Shown: piece by piece, positions 26,327-40,432 of the stretch
Layout of the letters: every line of letters starts with the position of its first letter
Numbering within the stretch: position 1 is the stretch's first letter
DNA from: Hoplostethus atlanticus
Lineage: Eukaryota > Chordata > Actinopteri > Trachichthyiformes > Trachichthyidae
Length of the DNA stretch: 64,000 nucleotides
NCBI GenBank assembly: GCA_034670405.1
Contig: JAXDDX010000003.1
Coordinates: 4,893,001-4,957,000, forward strand
Reading direction: 5' to 3'
The notes under the pieces: generated by a model
The model's input: only the letters and a program-made list of their open reading frames with translations
Told to the model about the DNA's origin: nothing
Databases searched by the model: none
Position numbers and translations under genes: made by a program

Positions 26327-27792
26327 AGAATACTAAATATCCATATGCATTCAACACTTCACATGGAACGAATCAATATGCAGTGAATATAACTGTTGTA
26401 AGTGAGCCAGAACAATTACACTGGTAGGCTCAGCCTCCCTACTGCTTGACTGGAATGCAGATTCCCCAGACTGGCAGTAATGTGTGTTTCATTGTGGTTT
26501 AGCTAGCTGGTTTACTATAAGGTCTCCACAATTGGCTGGTTCCACATTGCTTGAGAGTTCAGGCAAACACTTCAGTAAAAACACGATGCAGCCCTCGTGG
26601 TGGAATCGATGGATGGATGGATGAAATACTTTCATCCTGGTTTCCCTGCTTCCACAGAGGAGAAAGTTGAGGAGAATAACATCGTATGTGTGCGTACAGA
26701 GTTTTCCAAGTGGAAATAAACCCCTTAAAATTCGCACAGGGGATTCTGTGGATCTAAACAATCCTCACCTTCACAGCTAAGAAAATACTGTTGTGTCTCC
26801 AATCTATTATTCTCTCAAAAGTCAAATCCCCACAGGTAGTTCAAATCTGCACTCTGATATGGGAGAGGAACAGCAGTTTATCCGATAGATTACAATCTTC
26901 AAACAGAGCAAGTTACAGTCATTTGCTGACAAAGCAAGTAGCTATGACCAATACAATAATATGACCTATCGCCACAAACCACAATTGTATGGTCATTACT
27001 GTTAATGTGGGGGAAGCGCTGTTGAGGAGATATGCACCGTGAAGGTCAGCCAAACAAACACTGGGGAGCTTCAACACAAGGGTTTAAGTACAAGTGACAT
27101 ATGGCTGCACTGTTAAAAATGAGAAAATTACCTTAAAAAGTATTTTATGAAGTATTTTAACAAAACGTTGACTATGAATTTTACACAGTACAGTATATTA
27201 AGTAAATAGGCATATGGGCTAATACATCACTGTCCCGCTGATCCCACCGACGTCCAGCTCAGGTTTTTAAGTTGAAAGAATGAGGTATGTCCTCTTCAGT
27301 ACAGACGAGGAAATCTCTCTCATCCAGAGAAACTGCCTGAACTCAGATCTGCTGCAGACCACGTAATAAGGGTGACTATTGTGATTCTGCACGCATACCA
27401 TCACCTCCGTCACCCCGGCCGAGTGCAGCTCTGCTCCAAGCACACACTGCTTAGACAGACACCAGAGTTTCAAAGACATTTCATCTAACTGCTGAAGCTA
27501 CTTACTTCCACCACTAAATACTGCCCTGGGAATCTCAAGACTCTGCTGCGGCCACTGAAAATTATCTGTGGCGGGAAATCTGTGAGGGGAAAGAGCAAGG
27601 GGTAAAAAAAATGACCCGCCAAAGAAATTGAAGAAGTTGTGCAAGTCCTTGGAAACATAATCGGTACTGCTGAGGAAAAATGCATCCTTTTCAGTCCCTG
27701 TTGCAATAACCACTGGCCTAGAAAAATTTGAGTACATTATATGAGATGGAATTGTCATCATTTTGATATAAATGCAGTTAACACTCAAGAAT

Positions 27793-27794
<2 letters not shown>

Positions 27795-27824
<30 letters not shown>
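27795..27824. repeat. (AC)15 microsatellite
   Basis: Uninterrupted AC run. Confidence 0.97.
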
Positions 27825-27826
<2 letters not shown>

Positions 27827-29307
27827 ACCTCCTGGATACCAAGGCTACCAGCTCGCACCATTTACATATTTTCCTTCTATGCCATGTATGTGTTGCTGTT
27901 GGAAAGCATTCAACTGTGGCAAAAGAAAGTTAAAAAGATGTCACTATGACATCTACTGACATCTACCCAGTAAAAACATACTTTATTATTCTCCAAGAAC
28001 CTGGGAAGCACACACAGTGCCTTTCAGAATCCAAAGCAAACAAATCTAACCCTAACCCGGCCTTGACAACAGTGACAGTGAAATCTACCACGGTTGAAGT
28101 TTTACACGTGTGATGATTTTATATTTGATTTCAGGGAAAATTAGCAATTTTGTCCGCTGTCTTCAGCAGACTGAAAAATGTGCCACTTGAATCAGCAAAT
28201 TCCCCCCAAAAAATCAGCAAATGATAGTGTTTGTATTGTAACGCTCTAGATTAGAAATCCACGCAGTGTTTCAAATTGCACAGGATCAAAGTCTTTTTGA
28301 AAAATATAACAATTACCAAATTATATGCAATAAAATACCTTAAAGACTGAGCTCAAAGCTGACATAATCATTGTAGGACCCTATTTTGTCTTCAGGATTT
28401 GTAAAGACTTGTTTTGCCTCGATACTGCATTAACTAGAGATCAGAGTGTTGCCACGAACCATGACACTGCAGAGCGGGTCTTGGGCTTGTAATCATGGGG
28501 GAACTGCTTTTGAATGCTATTGTACATACCTATAGAGTGTCTTGTTACGTTGCTAGATAGTACTCGCCACAAAGTACTAGCACGTGGAAGTTCAGAGCGC
28601 CGTCTTGCCACCAAATGGTTCTTTGTTCGGTTTCAGTGGAGCTGCAACGGTGCAATTTCATGGAGGATTGGAACCCAGAACCCCAGTGACCAACTTGGTT
28701 TGAAAAGCAGAATATTTGGTCGTTTGAAGTTGAGAGCATTTCAATTCGTTCTTCAAATAGTAAAGGTTCTATAAAGCATCGTTTACGGTTTGAAGAACTG
28801 TCTACTATGAGAGTACACTGATGATTAATCTCAGTGCAAGTGGGACATACACAGTAGGCATGTTTCCAGACGCTCACCCTCGACTGTCTAGTGCTGTTCC
28901 CTCTCCAACAACCCGATCGCTCCTCCTGGATTATCTGGTGGATGCGGATATGTGTGCACGAGCGCAGTATGTGTGTACCTGTGTGTGCAATGTGCATGCA
29001 AGTGTGTGTTTTAATTAAAGTTTCCGGAGGACTGGGAAAAGTTTAATTTAGCAAAAGGCAGGGTGAAAAATTGTCTTCATTTCTGTGCCTTTCTTATCTT
29101 CCTTTAAGCTCGGCCACTGCACAGGTTATCTCCAAATTACCAACAGAACTCATTTATTCTTCAATTGAATTAGGTCCTAGAGAGAAGGTCTGTGCAACCA
29201 TCTCTCTTTCTAAAACAACCCACCAACAGTGGCCATCCATCCAGAGCTACAGTGATTAGACCCCAGCATGACCTGGATCAAACACCTCAATCAGACATCA
29301 CTGCTTG

Positions 29308-29391
29308 TTCTCTCGCTCCCTCTTTCTCTCTGTCTCCATCAATCTTCCCTCCTTCCAGCCTCGCTCTTTCTCTCTCTCGCCTCCCCCCCAG
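29308..29391. repeat. Pyrimidine-rich low-complexity tract
   Basis: About 84 bases, largely C and T on the plus strand, with CTCT and TCCCT blocks; purine-rich on the nectin1 sense strand. Confidence 0.7.
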
Positions 29392-30996
29392 TCTCAATGA
29401 CAGTGATACATTCAAGTCAAGAACAGATTTTTTGAAGACCACAGCACACAGATTTACTTTGAGAAAAGCGTATGGTGCCCATGCACACAATGAGAATGTA
29501 GCTGCCATGTCAAATGCTCTCAAATTACTTTTGGATTAATGGTAAAATAAAGTTAAATACATGATGTTTCCAGTCAGTGCACATCACATCAATCAATGCT
29601 GATTTTAGCAGATTGGAGTTTCAGTTATTCAAACATTTCTTCTCCAGTAAAAAGCAGAGCTGCTCTGGAGGCAGAAAGATCTCATTGGTTGAGTTAAACC
29701 TGTGTGGGCGGAGCCAAAGACCCACAGTTTTGGGAGCACATGTGAGCTAACCGGTTAACTTTAATGGAAAGGAAGGAACTCTGGTCAAAATATAAACACA
29801 AATATAAATGGCAATGGCAATGACGTATTTTTTTCATTCACTCATGATCTTGGAAGGTCAGCAGGCTAGCTAACTAGCTTACCTAGATAGCTATAGGCTA
29901 GTATGGCTAGTTTGAACTTGGAAGCTACCCTAGATAACTTTGCATGGTTACATTGCAGTTTCTCAGTTAGTAGCAAGAGTGCTAGGCTTCATAATATTTT
30001 CATTATATACATCATTATAAATATATATAGCTTGTAGGAGGAGCAGAGAGAGACCTCTTGTCTTTGATGATTGCTTCTCTCGCTTGTTTTCCCCTCTCCC
30101 TCTGCTCCTACATCTGCTTTCATTTTTCGCTGCGTGTATGACAAACAGCAATGAAATTCTGTGGTCGTCCTAAGCCAGTACCCCTCCCCCATCTTTCTCT
30201 TGGCAGGATGGCTCGTGTCTCACATTTAATCATGAATGCTTTGCCAGGCAGCTGGGCCTGAGGGAGATTCAGAAGGGGAACAGTAGAAACCTGATCTTGT
30301 GAGGCAGGCAGCGTACAGTTAAACCTCTTCATAAAACCTGGGAGCCAGGCCATAACAACGCTATCATGATAGTTTTACGAGAGAGGAAAAAAAAAGTCGA
30401 ACTTGTTTTTGGTCAGTGGCATCAAATTGTCGGGAGGGAAGTGACGAGAAAAAGAATGTTTATAAAAGTACCAGGAACTGTTCTTGGCAAATTAATTGAA
30501 CAGATGGAAAAGGGTAGCGTCATTCTCTCTGCATGCTGTCCCTCGTTTATAATCTATTTTCTCATTTTCGCCAGAAAGTAGATGACTCTTGACTACAAAA
30601 TGAAAATGTAAACACTGCCAAGACATGTGGGATCTATTAAGCAGACCAAATGTGAAACTCCACTAGTGGCCAGCCCCACACCACAGTATCTTACACTTTC
30701 ATTCACATCCATCCAGTATAATTGCATCCTCAAAGAGAATGGTTTAAGGGAGCAGATAATAGAGTGGCACATGAACCTAATCATTTCTGCAGTATCTCTC
30801 TAGGGCATGGGCAGCGACTAACTCTTTATCTCAAAGTATGACAATCGAGAACCTTTCTCTTAATCTCACTCTGGTCTCAGAGAGAAAGGCATTACAATGA
30901 TGGCCACCAATCTTGCTCCTTTTAGTCCATCCAGAAAGTCTTAAGAGTTCTTGGCTGAGTCTTGGGTGATATTTGACCTTACAAAAAAATGACTTG

Positions 30997-31213
30997 TGAA
31001 AATACATGTGTGAATTTCAAGCACATGTGCTTTTTGGAAAACATGTTGGCTTTTCACATGTCAACAGTCTTTTTTTTTCCCACACATTGTAATCCAAAAT
31101 CACATGTGATTTATACTTCAGGTGTGAAAATCATGTGAAAAAGTATTGTTCACATGTGAAAGCCAACATGTGTCCAAAAAGCACATACGCTTTGAATTCA
31201 CATCTGTATTTTT
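30997..31213. mobile_element. Long inverted-repeat element (MITE-like), about 60-bp arms
   Basis: The left arm (about 30997-31062) has AATACATGTGTGAATT, GCACATGTGCTTTTTGG and ACATGTTGGCTTTTCACATG. The right arm (about 31150-31213) is its reverse complement with few changes (CACATGTGAAAGCCAACATG, CCAAAAAGCACAT, AATTCACATCTGTATT). A roughly 85-base spacer has further CACATGTGA motifs. The fold-back structure and CACATGTG-rich content are typical of a fish MITE. Confidence 0.75.
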
Positions 31214-34200
31214 GCATGTATGGTAGCAGCTCAAAAAAAAATGCAAGGCAATTTGTGACATTTTCTGTGTTTATTTGTGGTAAAAGTGCAAGGATTAACA
31301 AAAATTGTAAATCAAAGGATGTTGCGCTAATCTGCTTATTGGCAAGTACTTTGATAAAGACTGTTTCAGGCAATGATTTATGAAAACTGTGGTCCCTGAC
31401 AGCTTCTCAAAAGACGTGAGAGGTGTTCTGTATTAAAAGTACAGGGAGTGGGCAAAGATGCAAGCAAATATCTGCTAGGAACTGCTAATTTAGCCAAAAA
31501 CATGTCTTGTTGGGGGGAGGATGGGGGGGTCTTTTTGATGTCTTTGTAAGGAACATTATTTCCTTTATGGAGTGATCATCCTGCATTTATAACCACCAGC
31601 TCAGTTGACCATCTCCATCATACTGTGTAGAAACAGTCAAATCAAGCCCCGTAGAGAGTAATTAATGTCCATGGCTTGATTCCAACATTTGCCTGTCATG
31701 ATTCATTACAGACATCTGTAGTAAACATGTCATTACTCAATCCCACACTGCACAGCTGACAAAACCGTTCCACCGGAGACCTTACAGCAGACACTGTGTG
31801 GGAGCCATGTTGGCCCTGGCTGGCAGGGGGTGGAAACACCGAGTTGTGTAACTTTCCCTTACCAACAATCCAAAACCAATCTGAGGTATCTGAGAGAGAC
31901 TAACCATGAACTGAATCTGAATGCCGGCTACACGAGCACCACGGCCCTGCAGACCCAGGCTTCGATCATTACACGGGGCCCTGGATAACTACGGCGCTCT
32001 GCTCCTGCAAGGCGGAGAGCTTGAATAGAATTTCAATAACAAGAAAACTTGAGAAGGAGATAGAGCTGAAAAGTATGCGGTCAATCAGCAAATGTCTGAA
32101 AGAAAAATTGTGCGTGAGTGAAGGATCAATAACTTAATGTGAAAAAGACAAGCGCTTCACAGAAAATAAAGCCATTCATATTCCGTGAAGTGCTTATCAG
32201 AGTTTGTGTCATTGGCATCCTGATGGCTGCACACCAAACCGTTGTTCCCTTTCACCGCCAGAGGCACGGTTAGGACTGAAGACAGTGTGTAACTGCTTTT
32301 AGAATATACTGAAATCAGCACAATTACATTGAACCGCTGAACCAGACTCAATCTTGCACAAAGTTGGAATAAAAATCAAACTGCACTGAGCATTTAAAAC
32401 ACAAGTGAACAGGTAGATCCTTCAGACAAAAGGAAAGTAGATGCTTTGTGTTTGGATACATAATAAAATGCAGTTATTGCTGTGGGCATTTACACGCAAT
32501 GCAAGTTTCAGCTGATCTACAACGCAATATTGTCTGAATAGGGAAGATTCAGTCCACTGGGTCCGCTGGAAATACCGAGAAACAAGCTCAAACATTAGTG
32601 TGGTATCCATGGGTGTAGGGGCACTAACCTAAGGCCTCCTCACAATAACCTAATATTTCTTAAAACAAAAAACAAACATCTATTGCTCCCCAAGTCTTCA
32701 TCCCCAGAGATGGTGTTCACAGTATACACAGACTTTCACCCTAGACCCTTGTTGTGCCTCTGGTTCCCTTCTTTCCACGGCTTTGTAAACAGGACCTACA
32801 TTTTGTTTATCCTCGGTCTGGGCATTTCCAGCCTGGGGAACATAGGCATTGACTGACAAAGCCAGCAAATTAAGATTTACAGACTACTCCTCCTCCAGTT
32901 AGTCTAAATCCTTTGAAACAAGGAGTAAATGTGTTCACGATGGAAAACCACAGCCCTGTCATCGATCAGCCGGAGCATCGGGCAAAATGGACAAATCTAA
33001 ACAAACTCCTGTCTTCTGTTTTCACGCTTTGTTCCAGCTCATTTATATTGTGCCTAATCTATGTCCATCCTGCATTATGATTGGTTCAAGCACGGAAATG
33101 CAGCAGCACATTTCAATGTCTTTCAACAATCCATCATGAAATCGATGTATTTAAAACCTTGATGGCAGGCCGATTGTCCAATAGTAATTAACAAGATAAT
33201 TTTGCTGTTTTTTTCTTTTAAAGGTAAAAAGCCATCTGTGAAGGGTATTGGCAACAAAAGTCTCATTCAATGAAAGATGTGCAAATTGGTTTCTTATGGG
33301 AATGTTCCATCACAGTCTTGGCTTCGTTTTCAATGACTGGAAAATGCCAAAATAGTCTGAGCTATTCCTTTGTTTTGTGGCAAACCGCTGTACCAGAACA
33401 TGATCTACGGAGAATAATCATGAGAAAGAATATCAATATAATACAAATCCTGTCAAAAGGAAGATACTGTCAATGAGGTCACCTCATCTTGACATATAAC
33501 TGGCAGTGTAATCATTATGAAGCACTGCCCCAGGTCCTTTACCGTGAGTTCCATCACTGCAGATTATAATGTACCCTGCAAACTTTCAATACCTTTGTGG
33601 CATCTGCTTTTTGAAGCAAGATGAATTCAATAGAGAAAGGTCCCTCTCTAACACAATAGATCACCTGATTGATGGCCATTCCTGAAAGAACTGCCAGAAC
33701 AAAACAAGACCCTCTACTCCAATTCCCTTAGAGGCGATGAGTTTTGTCGGGTGTCAAAATGAACGAGAAAGGGAGGAGAAGCTGATTCATTCTGCCCTGA
33801 AAATAGATGACAGAAAAGAACTGATACAGCGGACTGCAGCACAGCCCCCAAAAAGTAAAAGAAATCATCTGAAAGATGAATAGTCACTTAATTATAATGT
33901 GCACAATATCACATCACACCATAGCGCAGATCAAAAATAACATTCAAACACACATTACCCCCCTTATACTTCTTTTGTCATTCAGATAAATAATAGTATA
34001 GTAATAGATATAATATATCATGCAGTGGACAAGATGATATTTTCAATATTCTCACCATAAGAACTAATAAACAACAAAAACAAGAAACAAGTCTTTATTT
34101 TGAAGTGACGTCCTTCAATGTCAATAGTATTGGCATCATCAGACAGTCAATTTGCATTATATATCTTTTGCCTTCAAAAGATTGACTAGAAGTGACCATT

Positions 34201-35467
34201 TACCTTCCTGGCTGCAGCCTTTTCCCATTTGCCCCATAGTCTTCAGATGCTCAATTACTATTGTTTTGATATAAAACACATCTGTCAATCTGTCTTTGAC
34301 TCCTGAATGAATCCCCTGACAGGTTTTGATAATCCGTTCACCCGCAACGATTATATTCAGATACGCCACGAGATTCTCTCCTGACATTCATTTCTCTGTT
34401 TTGAGAAGCAGTCAAGGCCAGTATTCAATTCATTATCAAGGACCTCAGTGGAATAGTCTACCAGATCAGATAAAAAGTACACCTCTCAAAATCATATCTA
34501 AGAAAAATGTGACTCCTATTTTCTTTCTTTCTTCCTCACAGCTTCTTATTCTAATGCTTTTTTTTCTTTTCTTGCTTTCTCTTTCTTTTCTCCTCTAATT
34601 TGATTGTGAACATAATTGCTTATTTCTTACTTCTCGTCGGTCTGTCTCTCGAGTGGAGATTTTTCTTTGCAGGCCCTGAAGGTATTTTCAGCCTTCCCTG
34701 CAAACTGCTTTGTTCGCGAGCTGTGACTGTAGTTTGTGTTGTCAGTTTTCAAGTGGCAACGAAAAAAACAAACTGAAAGCTGAATGATTTTATTTTATTT
34801 ATTTTTTTTAATGGATGCACCTCGTCCAGCACTATCACACAGAATGTCTAAAGCACTGTCATAAATATGTGGTGAAGACTGAATTAGCAACTGTGTGTTA
34901 ATCTTAGCAGGATAAGTGATGTTTGGGCAAAGGCCACCAGGCTGCTGTTTGGAAGAAGGGTTACTTCAGAAGCACATTTAATTGAATTAGCTGTCTCTTT
35001 ACTGGCATCATCAGTCCCTTTGTTCAATCTGTTTTTCTTAACAACTGGATTATTATCATTTGCCAGTCCTTCAAAATACACACACACAGTCCATACTGTG
35101 ACTAATACTGCACTACATCCATTAATGGCAGCCTGTAAAAACGCTTACTGATACCTTCAATTTCATATGTTGACAAAAAAATAAGTGTTTTTGTCTTCAT
35201 CCCTTCAATGCTCAGCAATGTAACACACAACACAACCATGTTTTCATCTGGTTCAGCAGAGACACACACGCAGAAATGGACTTGTATGTAACATGACTCC
35301 CAAAGGGCTGAAACTCCCTTTAATGACAATAAAGCTAAATGTTTACTGCTTCCCTTGATTCAATGCAGTTTTTATGTATCAGTAACTGTGTATTGTATTA
35401 TAGTGTGTGTAGCGTGTGTGACATTGCATAGCTCGTGTTTGTTGTTTTCCATGCCTGCTATGAAAAT

Positions 35468-35510
35468 CGCCCTGCGGGGGATAAATAAGGTTTATTGAAC
35501 TGAATTGACT
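35468..35510 (+). mobile_element. Possible LINE-type 3' tail remnant
   Basis: CGCCCTGCGGGGGATAAATA followed by AGGTTTATTGAACTGAATTG resembles the common fish tail in which a CCC..GGGATAAATAAAG phrase precedes a short A/T-rich repeat. A similar tail phrase, TTTAATGACAATAAAG, is at 35319-35334. No body of an element could be traced. Confidence 0.4.
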
Positions 35511-36703
35511 GAGTTTTTTTCCCACATTGCTGCGAGTTGTAATCTTGACCGCTTCTCCTGGCGCTGTTTCTGCTCTGGTCTCATAGTTCGTCCAATATAT
35601 CCCAAAGGGCTTTGACAGATTTCGAAACCAGAGAGCTGACATATAGCTGACATATTATGTGGTATACCCGGTTGGCTCGATGATAGCATAAATAGTTGGT
35701 TTCATTTATTTCAGCAAAAGGAGTAGCATTGATATTATCCAAGCCATGCCGCCATTTCTTCGGTTGAAATGCTCTGCTGCATGTTTTTGGAATCCAAAAT
35801 AATGAATCACCCGAAAACCAATATTTCTCTAAATACGAGTTTATATTTCAAGATGAGGTGAGTAATCAATAAACTCTAAAGAACCATATTCTCTGACACC
35901 AGTGCTGCCTTGGGTGGTAGTCATGGTCATCATTCAACTATAATTCTGACAAAAAAAACAAGGCAACATGAATTGTGTTTCAGCGTACTTCTCATACCAA
36001 GCTGATGGATGGATTTTCTTGTGGCTCTACTTTTTGACTTTTCAGTGGTGAGAGCCTGTGAAGCACTGCAGCATTTTTTTTTTTACTTTGACATTGAAAC
36101 TGTAGAAATGAAGGCCACAAAAACAAATATTTTTGGGGGGATTTACAGTTAGAATATGAGCAAAATACATTCTTGAAATATTGGCAAAATCGTATCCACA
36201 CGGAACAGAAAACAAACTAAAAGATAAAAACTTTAACACAGGTTTTCAAAAGGTAGGAAACTCGCGAGCAACCAGATCTCCTGAATGTGTCTCGTGCTTT
36301 GTCTCGTGCTGTTTACTTTGGAGGTTGAAACTTTGCATTCTCTTGTCAAGAGGCGCATTATGCCAGGTTACTTATGGAGCAATCAGCCAGGCATCCACTT
36401 ACTGCTACTGAGTATCTTCTCTACAAACAGGAAGCTTTTAACCCACAAAGCTATTCATTAGAAGAGGGGGAAACTTGTTCAATCAACACTGGTGTATCAC
36501 ATTTCCCTTTGACGTGATGCTGCGCGGCGGAAAGTACTCCTGTTGATACTTGCATCTTCAAGCACTTTCATCTGGAAGAAAAAATGGCGCGCACGCAGAC
36601 ACAAAGGGTCCCGTGCAATCAATGTACAGAAAGCATTTAGGCTATTTGTCTAAGTTGCATCGGGTAGCGAATATGGGCCACCGCCATTGTTCATTGAAAG
36701 CAT

Positions 36704-37352
36704 CATAAAATGGCCCCCAGAGATTTTCTAAACTAGATTCTTGGGAGAAATTAACTGCAACAAAACTTGGCGGAAAACACATCACGAGAGGAAGTGCGTG
36801 GTAACTAACTACTGAGGGGTTTTAATTCAGTCCACTTTCTGCCAACAAATTAAAACACAAGATAACAAGCATATTGATTACTGTCTACGACTGTGCACGT
36901 CATGGCTAAGCATGCCAGCAATGAAAGCAATTTGTCATGGGGTATAGTCAGGGTGGCTGATGCAACAAACAGAATCAATCAAGAGGTGAAAGTCATCGAC
37001 GATGCCCCCCGAAGGCCGCGACTTCTGCCAACTCCAGGAAAACAAGATGACAAAGCTCTTTATAAACCTTCATCATCTTCATCTTCATCACAGGCAGACG
37101 TAAATAAAATGTCATCATTCATAGCAATGTATTAACATACTTCAATTATGCTGATGCATTTCTTTGATTAGCAAAATTAAACATCAAAAGTATTTTAAGC
37201 TCTAACGGTACATGAACCGGAATACATGAACTTCCTTAAGCACGTGCTTGCAAACCATTAACGATTTCTTCCTCGAGCCAAACTGGTTTATCCAAGATGA
37301 AATTCCTGCCACGTGGATGATGAAGATCAGCGGAAATTGCAGGCGGGGCTTA
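36704..37352. mobile_element. Diverged second copy of the 24.5-kb repeat
   Basis: Blocks align in the same order and orientation with 24540-25300: TCAGTCCACT followed by TCTGCCAAC or TCTACCAAT; CGACTTCT followed by CCAACT and AGGAAAACAAGA; CAAAGCTC; a TACATGAA-type block; TTCCTCGAGCCAAA or TTCCTTGAAGCCAAA; and ACGTGG. Identity is partial, with indels. No TTAA end could be placed on this copy. Confidence 0.6.
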
Positions 37353-37378
37353 AAAACCACGAGCACGTTTTTTTCAAA

Positions 37379-37560
37379 AGCTGACCCAGATAGCAAACTA
37401 ACATTGTATCAACATGGAATGAGTGTTATCAAACTGTCATTGATTCAACGTGAGTTTTACACCCCGAAATAATGTTGATCAAAATTAAAAATGGATTGAC
37501 ACCAACACAAAACTCAAATTTAATCATTGATTTAACATCAAATGAACATTGAAACAAGAT
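37379..37560. repeat. AT-rich dispersed repeat with CAACAT/TTGATT phrases
   Basis: Begins CTGACCCAGATAGCAAACTA and repeats ATTGTATCAACAT, TCATTGATTCAACGTGAG, AATGTTGATC and ATTGATTTAACATC. Such degenerate internal repetition is known from fish dispersed repeats. Borders are approximate. Confidence 0.4.
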
Positions 37561-38990
37561 AAAATAAACCCTGCTTTATATACAGCAGGAGCGGGGCTCA
37601 ACTCAATAAAAGGAAATAAATCCTATCCTAACCTAACTTTATTAACAACGCTATTGTACAATATTCATAATACAATATTTAACAAATTGAAAAAATTGAA
37701 AAAGTTAGAAAAGAATAATCACAATATGCCTTAATAATCCATCAGGAAGCTCATATCTCTCAAAGAAGAAGAAAGGTGCCTTTACTCCTTTAGTCAGGTT
37801 TGTTTGGCCTTGTGAGAACAAACCGAACTCAGGTGGCACGAAAACACCTGCACCGAGATCAGGTGAACTCCAGGTGAACTGCGGTGCGTTCATTAGGATT
37901 GAGAATGTAATCTGAACTGAGCGCAGGAAACAAAGTCCAACACTGAGAGAAAGGGGAGAGAGAAACGCTCCTTGAGAAGTTTAAAACTGAGCAGCAGAAA
38001 GTTCTCGGTGACTCGTTAGCTGAACACCGTGTCAGTTGCAGCTCCACTTAGTCTCAGGTTGAAAGGAGGCGATACCGACACGGTGTTTTATGATCCTGCT
38101 GTACATAAAGCAGCGTTAATGTTGTGTCGTTTCACTGTTAATTTCACGGTGCAAAGCTGATGTTGCTATATTTCAACGCTCAGTGTTAGTTTGCTATCCG
38201 GGCTAACTGTGTGGCCTAATCCCAACCCATTGTTTGCGTGTTTATGAAACATTATCTACTAGAGCTTTTTTCCTCCACCCGTCTAAAATGAGTGTTTACC
38301 CGTTAAAACGTAAACTTTCACATCACCGCACATTCAGAAAACAAAAGAATATCAACTCAAAAAAAAAAATAAAAGAATAGTGAAAATCTGTGACGAGCTG
38401 GAGTCCCTGACTGACCTCAGGCTCGGGTCAGTGAAACCTGCTGCTGAGGAGAGCTCGTCCTCCTGAGGTAACCTAATGGGTTGAGACTTCTCATGGCGAC
38501 TGGCCACGAGACTTCAGGGGAATCTGTCCTGAACTGCCTGGGTGGTGAAGATCAGTTTGTTTGTTTATGTTATTTTTCTGCATGGATCAGCTCTTCAAAG
38601 ATGGATTTGCAAACAGCCCGGCAACCTAATCGATCGTTGGCTCTACACATGCATTGTAACAGATTAGGGTTTTTTTTTTGTCAGCAGTAAATCCAAACCT
38701 TAAAGAGTTTGGGACCCCAGACGTCCACAGCTACAGTTTATATGACTGTATAAGATGTAGACTCAGCTCAGTATTCCCTGATGACCGGGTGCCCAGAGAT
38801 AACTGATTGGTTAAGTCTTCCGCCGCTGCAGGTACATGTGTGTCCCTGCTGGCCTCTAATCAGATCCCGGCAGAGTTTATTTTTCTCCTGTGTCTCCTTC
38901 TCTGTTTTCCAACTGTTAAAATAAATTTTAAAAAATACTAAAGGTGCTAAAAGTCTAACTAGCTTATAATTTTAATTGGCACATCCCACA

Positions 38991-39006
38991 TTTTTTTTTT
39001 TTTTTT
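38991..39006. repeat. Poly-T run (16), abutting the 39-kb TIR element
   Basis: Uninterrupted T run directly before the TAAAGCTGC end of the next element; may represent the insertion site. Confidence 0.9.
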
Positions 39007-39462
39007 AAAGCTGCACTGGAGTTGTATGTAAAAATACATCCGTTGCTCGCTGGCGATGGCAGCAAGAGGTTTGAATTCTGTGGACGTCAAAACCCAGAAA
39101 TCATCCAAAGTGACATCAATAAACCGCACACAGCACGCCCATGTTCACCAGCCTGGAGGGTCCGTGGTCGCTTGATACCGAAGGACACCACAGGGACGAA
39201 AGAGGCGAAAGAATCCAGCTTTATTTATCTTAGACAGTTTGTATTTCGCTCTTAAGTTCGTCACTTCCTGTGGGCGGAGACGATTTCATAAATACATACC
39301 CAACACCATGATTTTATGTGTGAAAATAGGGTGAATCTACGTCGAGTCCCTCGGGGGGGCAGTGGGACGCTCTTCTCTGCTGCTGCCCCACTTTGTGATT
39401 TAGCATTTTTGCTGATAAGACGGATGTATTTTTACATGCAACTCTTGCCTAGGGCAGCTTTA
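39005..39462. mobile_element. Non-autonomous DNA transposon with about 40-bp TIRs
   Basis: Left end TAAAGCTGC and on to ATGTAAAAATACATCCG. The right end in reverse complement begins TAAAGCTGCCC and ends with the same 17 bases ATGTAAAAATACATCCG. The element is about 458 bp with no transposase. The terminus TAAAGCTGC is shared with the element at 45746-46071, so both probably belong to one superfamily. A duplication at the insertion site was not identified. Confidence 0.78.
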
Positions 39463-40379
39463 CAGCCTGAGTGTGCATTCAGGTACAACTCAGGCTGTAG
39501 TGTTGTATGTTACGTTACACTACACATACCATCCACTAACAGGACACACTACCGGACGACAAAGCCCGGGCCTGGTGGCTCTATTGAAGTGGATTGGGTC
39601 TGACAAAGGGTCATTGGCTCTGCATGATGAGAGAGGAGGCTGCATGTGCTGATGGGCTGTCTCCCCTGGCTTAGTTACTCTAAATGTAGACTGGCATTGA
39701 CACTAATGTACACTGATAAAGCTGTGAGAGGCAGGAACAGTCAGAGAGGAGAGAGTGGGGGCGGGAGATACTGGATTCGTAATTTCTCCCATTTTGTGCC
39801 ATTTGTCGGACGCTGGAAAACAGCGGTAACCGGGCTGATGAATCATTCTGAATCTGAAGGAGGTCTCCCTACAGTCTAGTGCTGCTGTGTAGGTTCATTT
39901 CCTGGCATGGCTCATGGCTGAGGGTGAGGGGAATTCTAATCTCTACTGACATAATGATGCTGAGGGGTTCGACTCATCCCATGATGCATTTCTCTCCCCT
40001 ATGGGATCAGTGGATTCATGTGTCCTATGAACAAGGACACAGGTTATGCCACGGTATGGCCACATGACAACACTGCATCTTAGCTATTGAGCATTTAGAG
40101 GAGATTTGGTCATCATGAAGAGATGGTTCAGTGTTGGAGTTGACATTATTTTGGCCAATCACCACACTTTAAGAAACCTTACAGATCTTTGACTTCAGGT
40201 GTTTACACTTTTACCACAAATACTCACAACAAATACTTCCTCACACATTTTCTCTAAGAAAACGCAAACATTTTTTGGCCATACTAATGATAGAAAAATG
40301 GCAAACTTCAGGAGGGACTGTCTGTCTAAGGTCACTAGGAATCATCGGTCGACAAAGGCACACAAGGTACACCTACTGA

Positions 40380-40432
40380 CTCTCTCTCTCACACTCTCAC
40401 ACACACACACACACACACACACACAAGCACAC
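40380..40432. repeat. (CT)n-(AC)n compound microsatellite
   Basis: About five CT units, then about 13 AC units with a short interruption. Confidence 0.93.

Noticed and set aside
26607..26624. GATG tandem units
   Set aside because: Only about four units; too short to matter.
28545..28997. 150-codon open frame, minus strand
   Set aside because: No homology recognised; its sequence looks like degenerate dispersed DNA.
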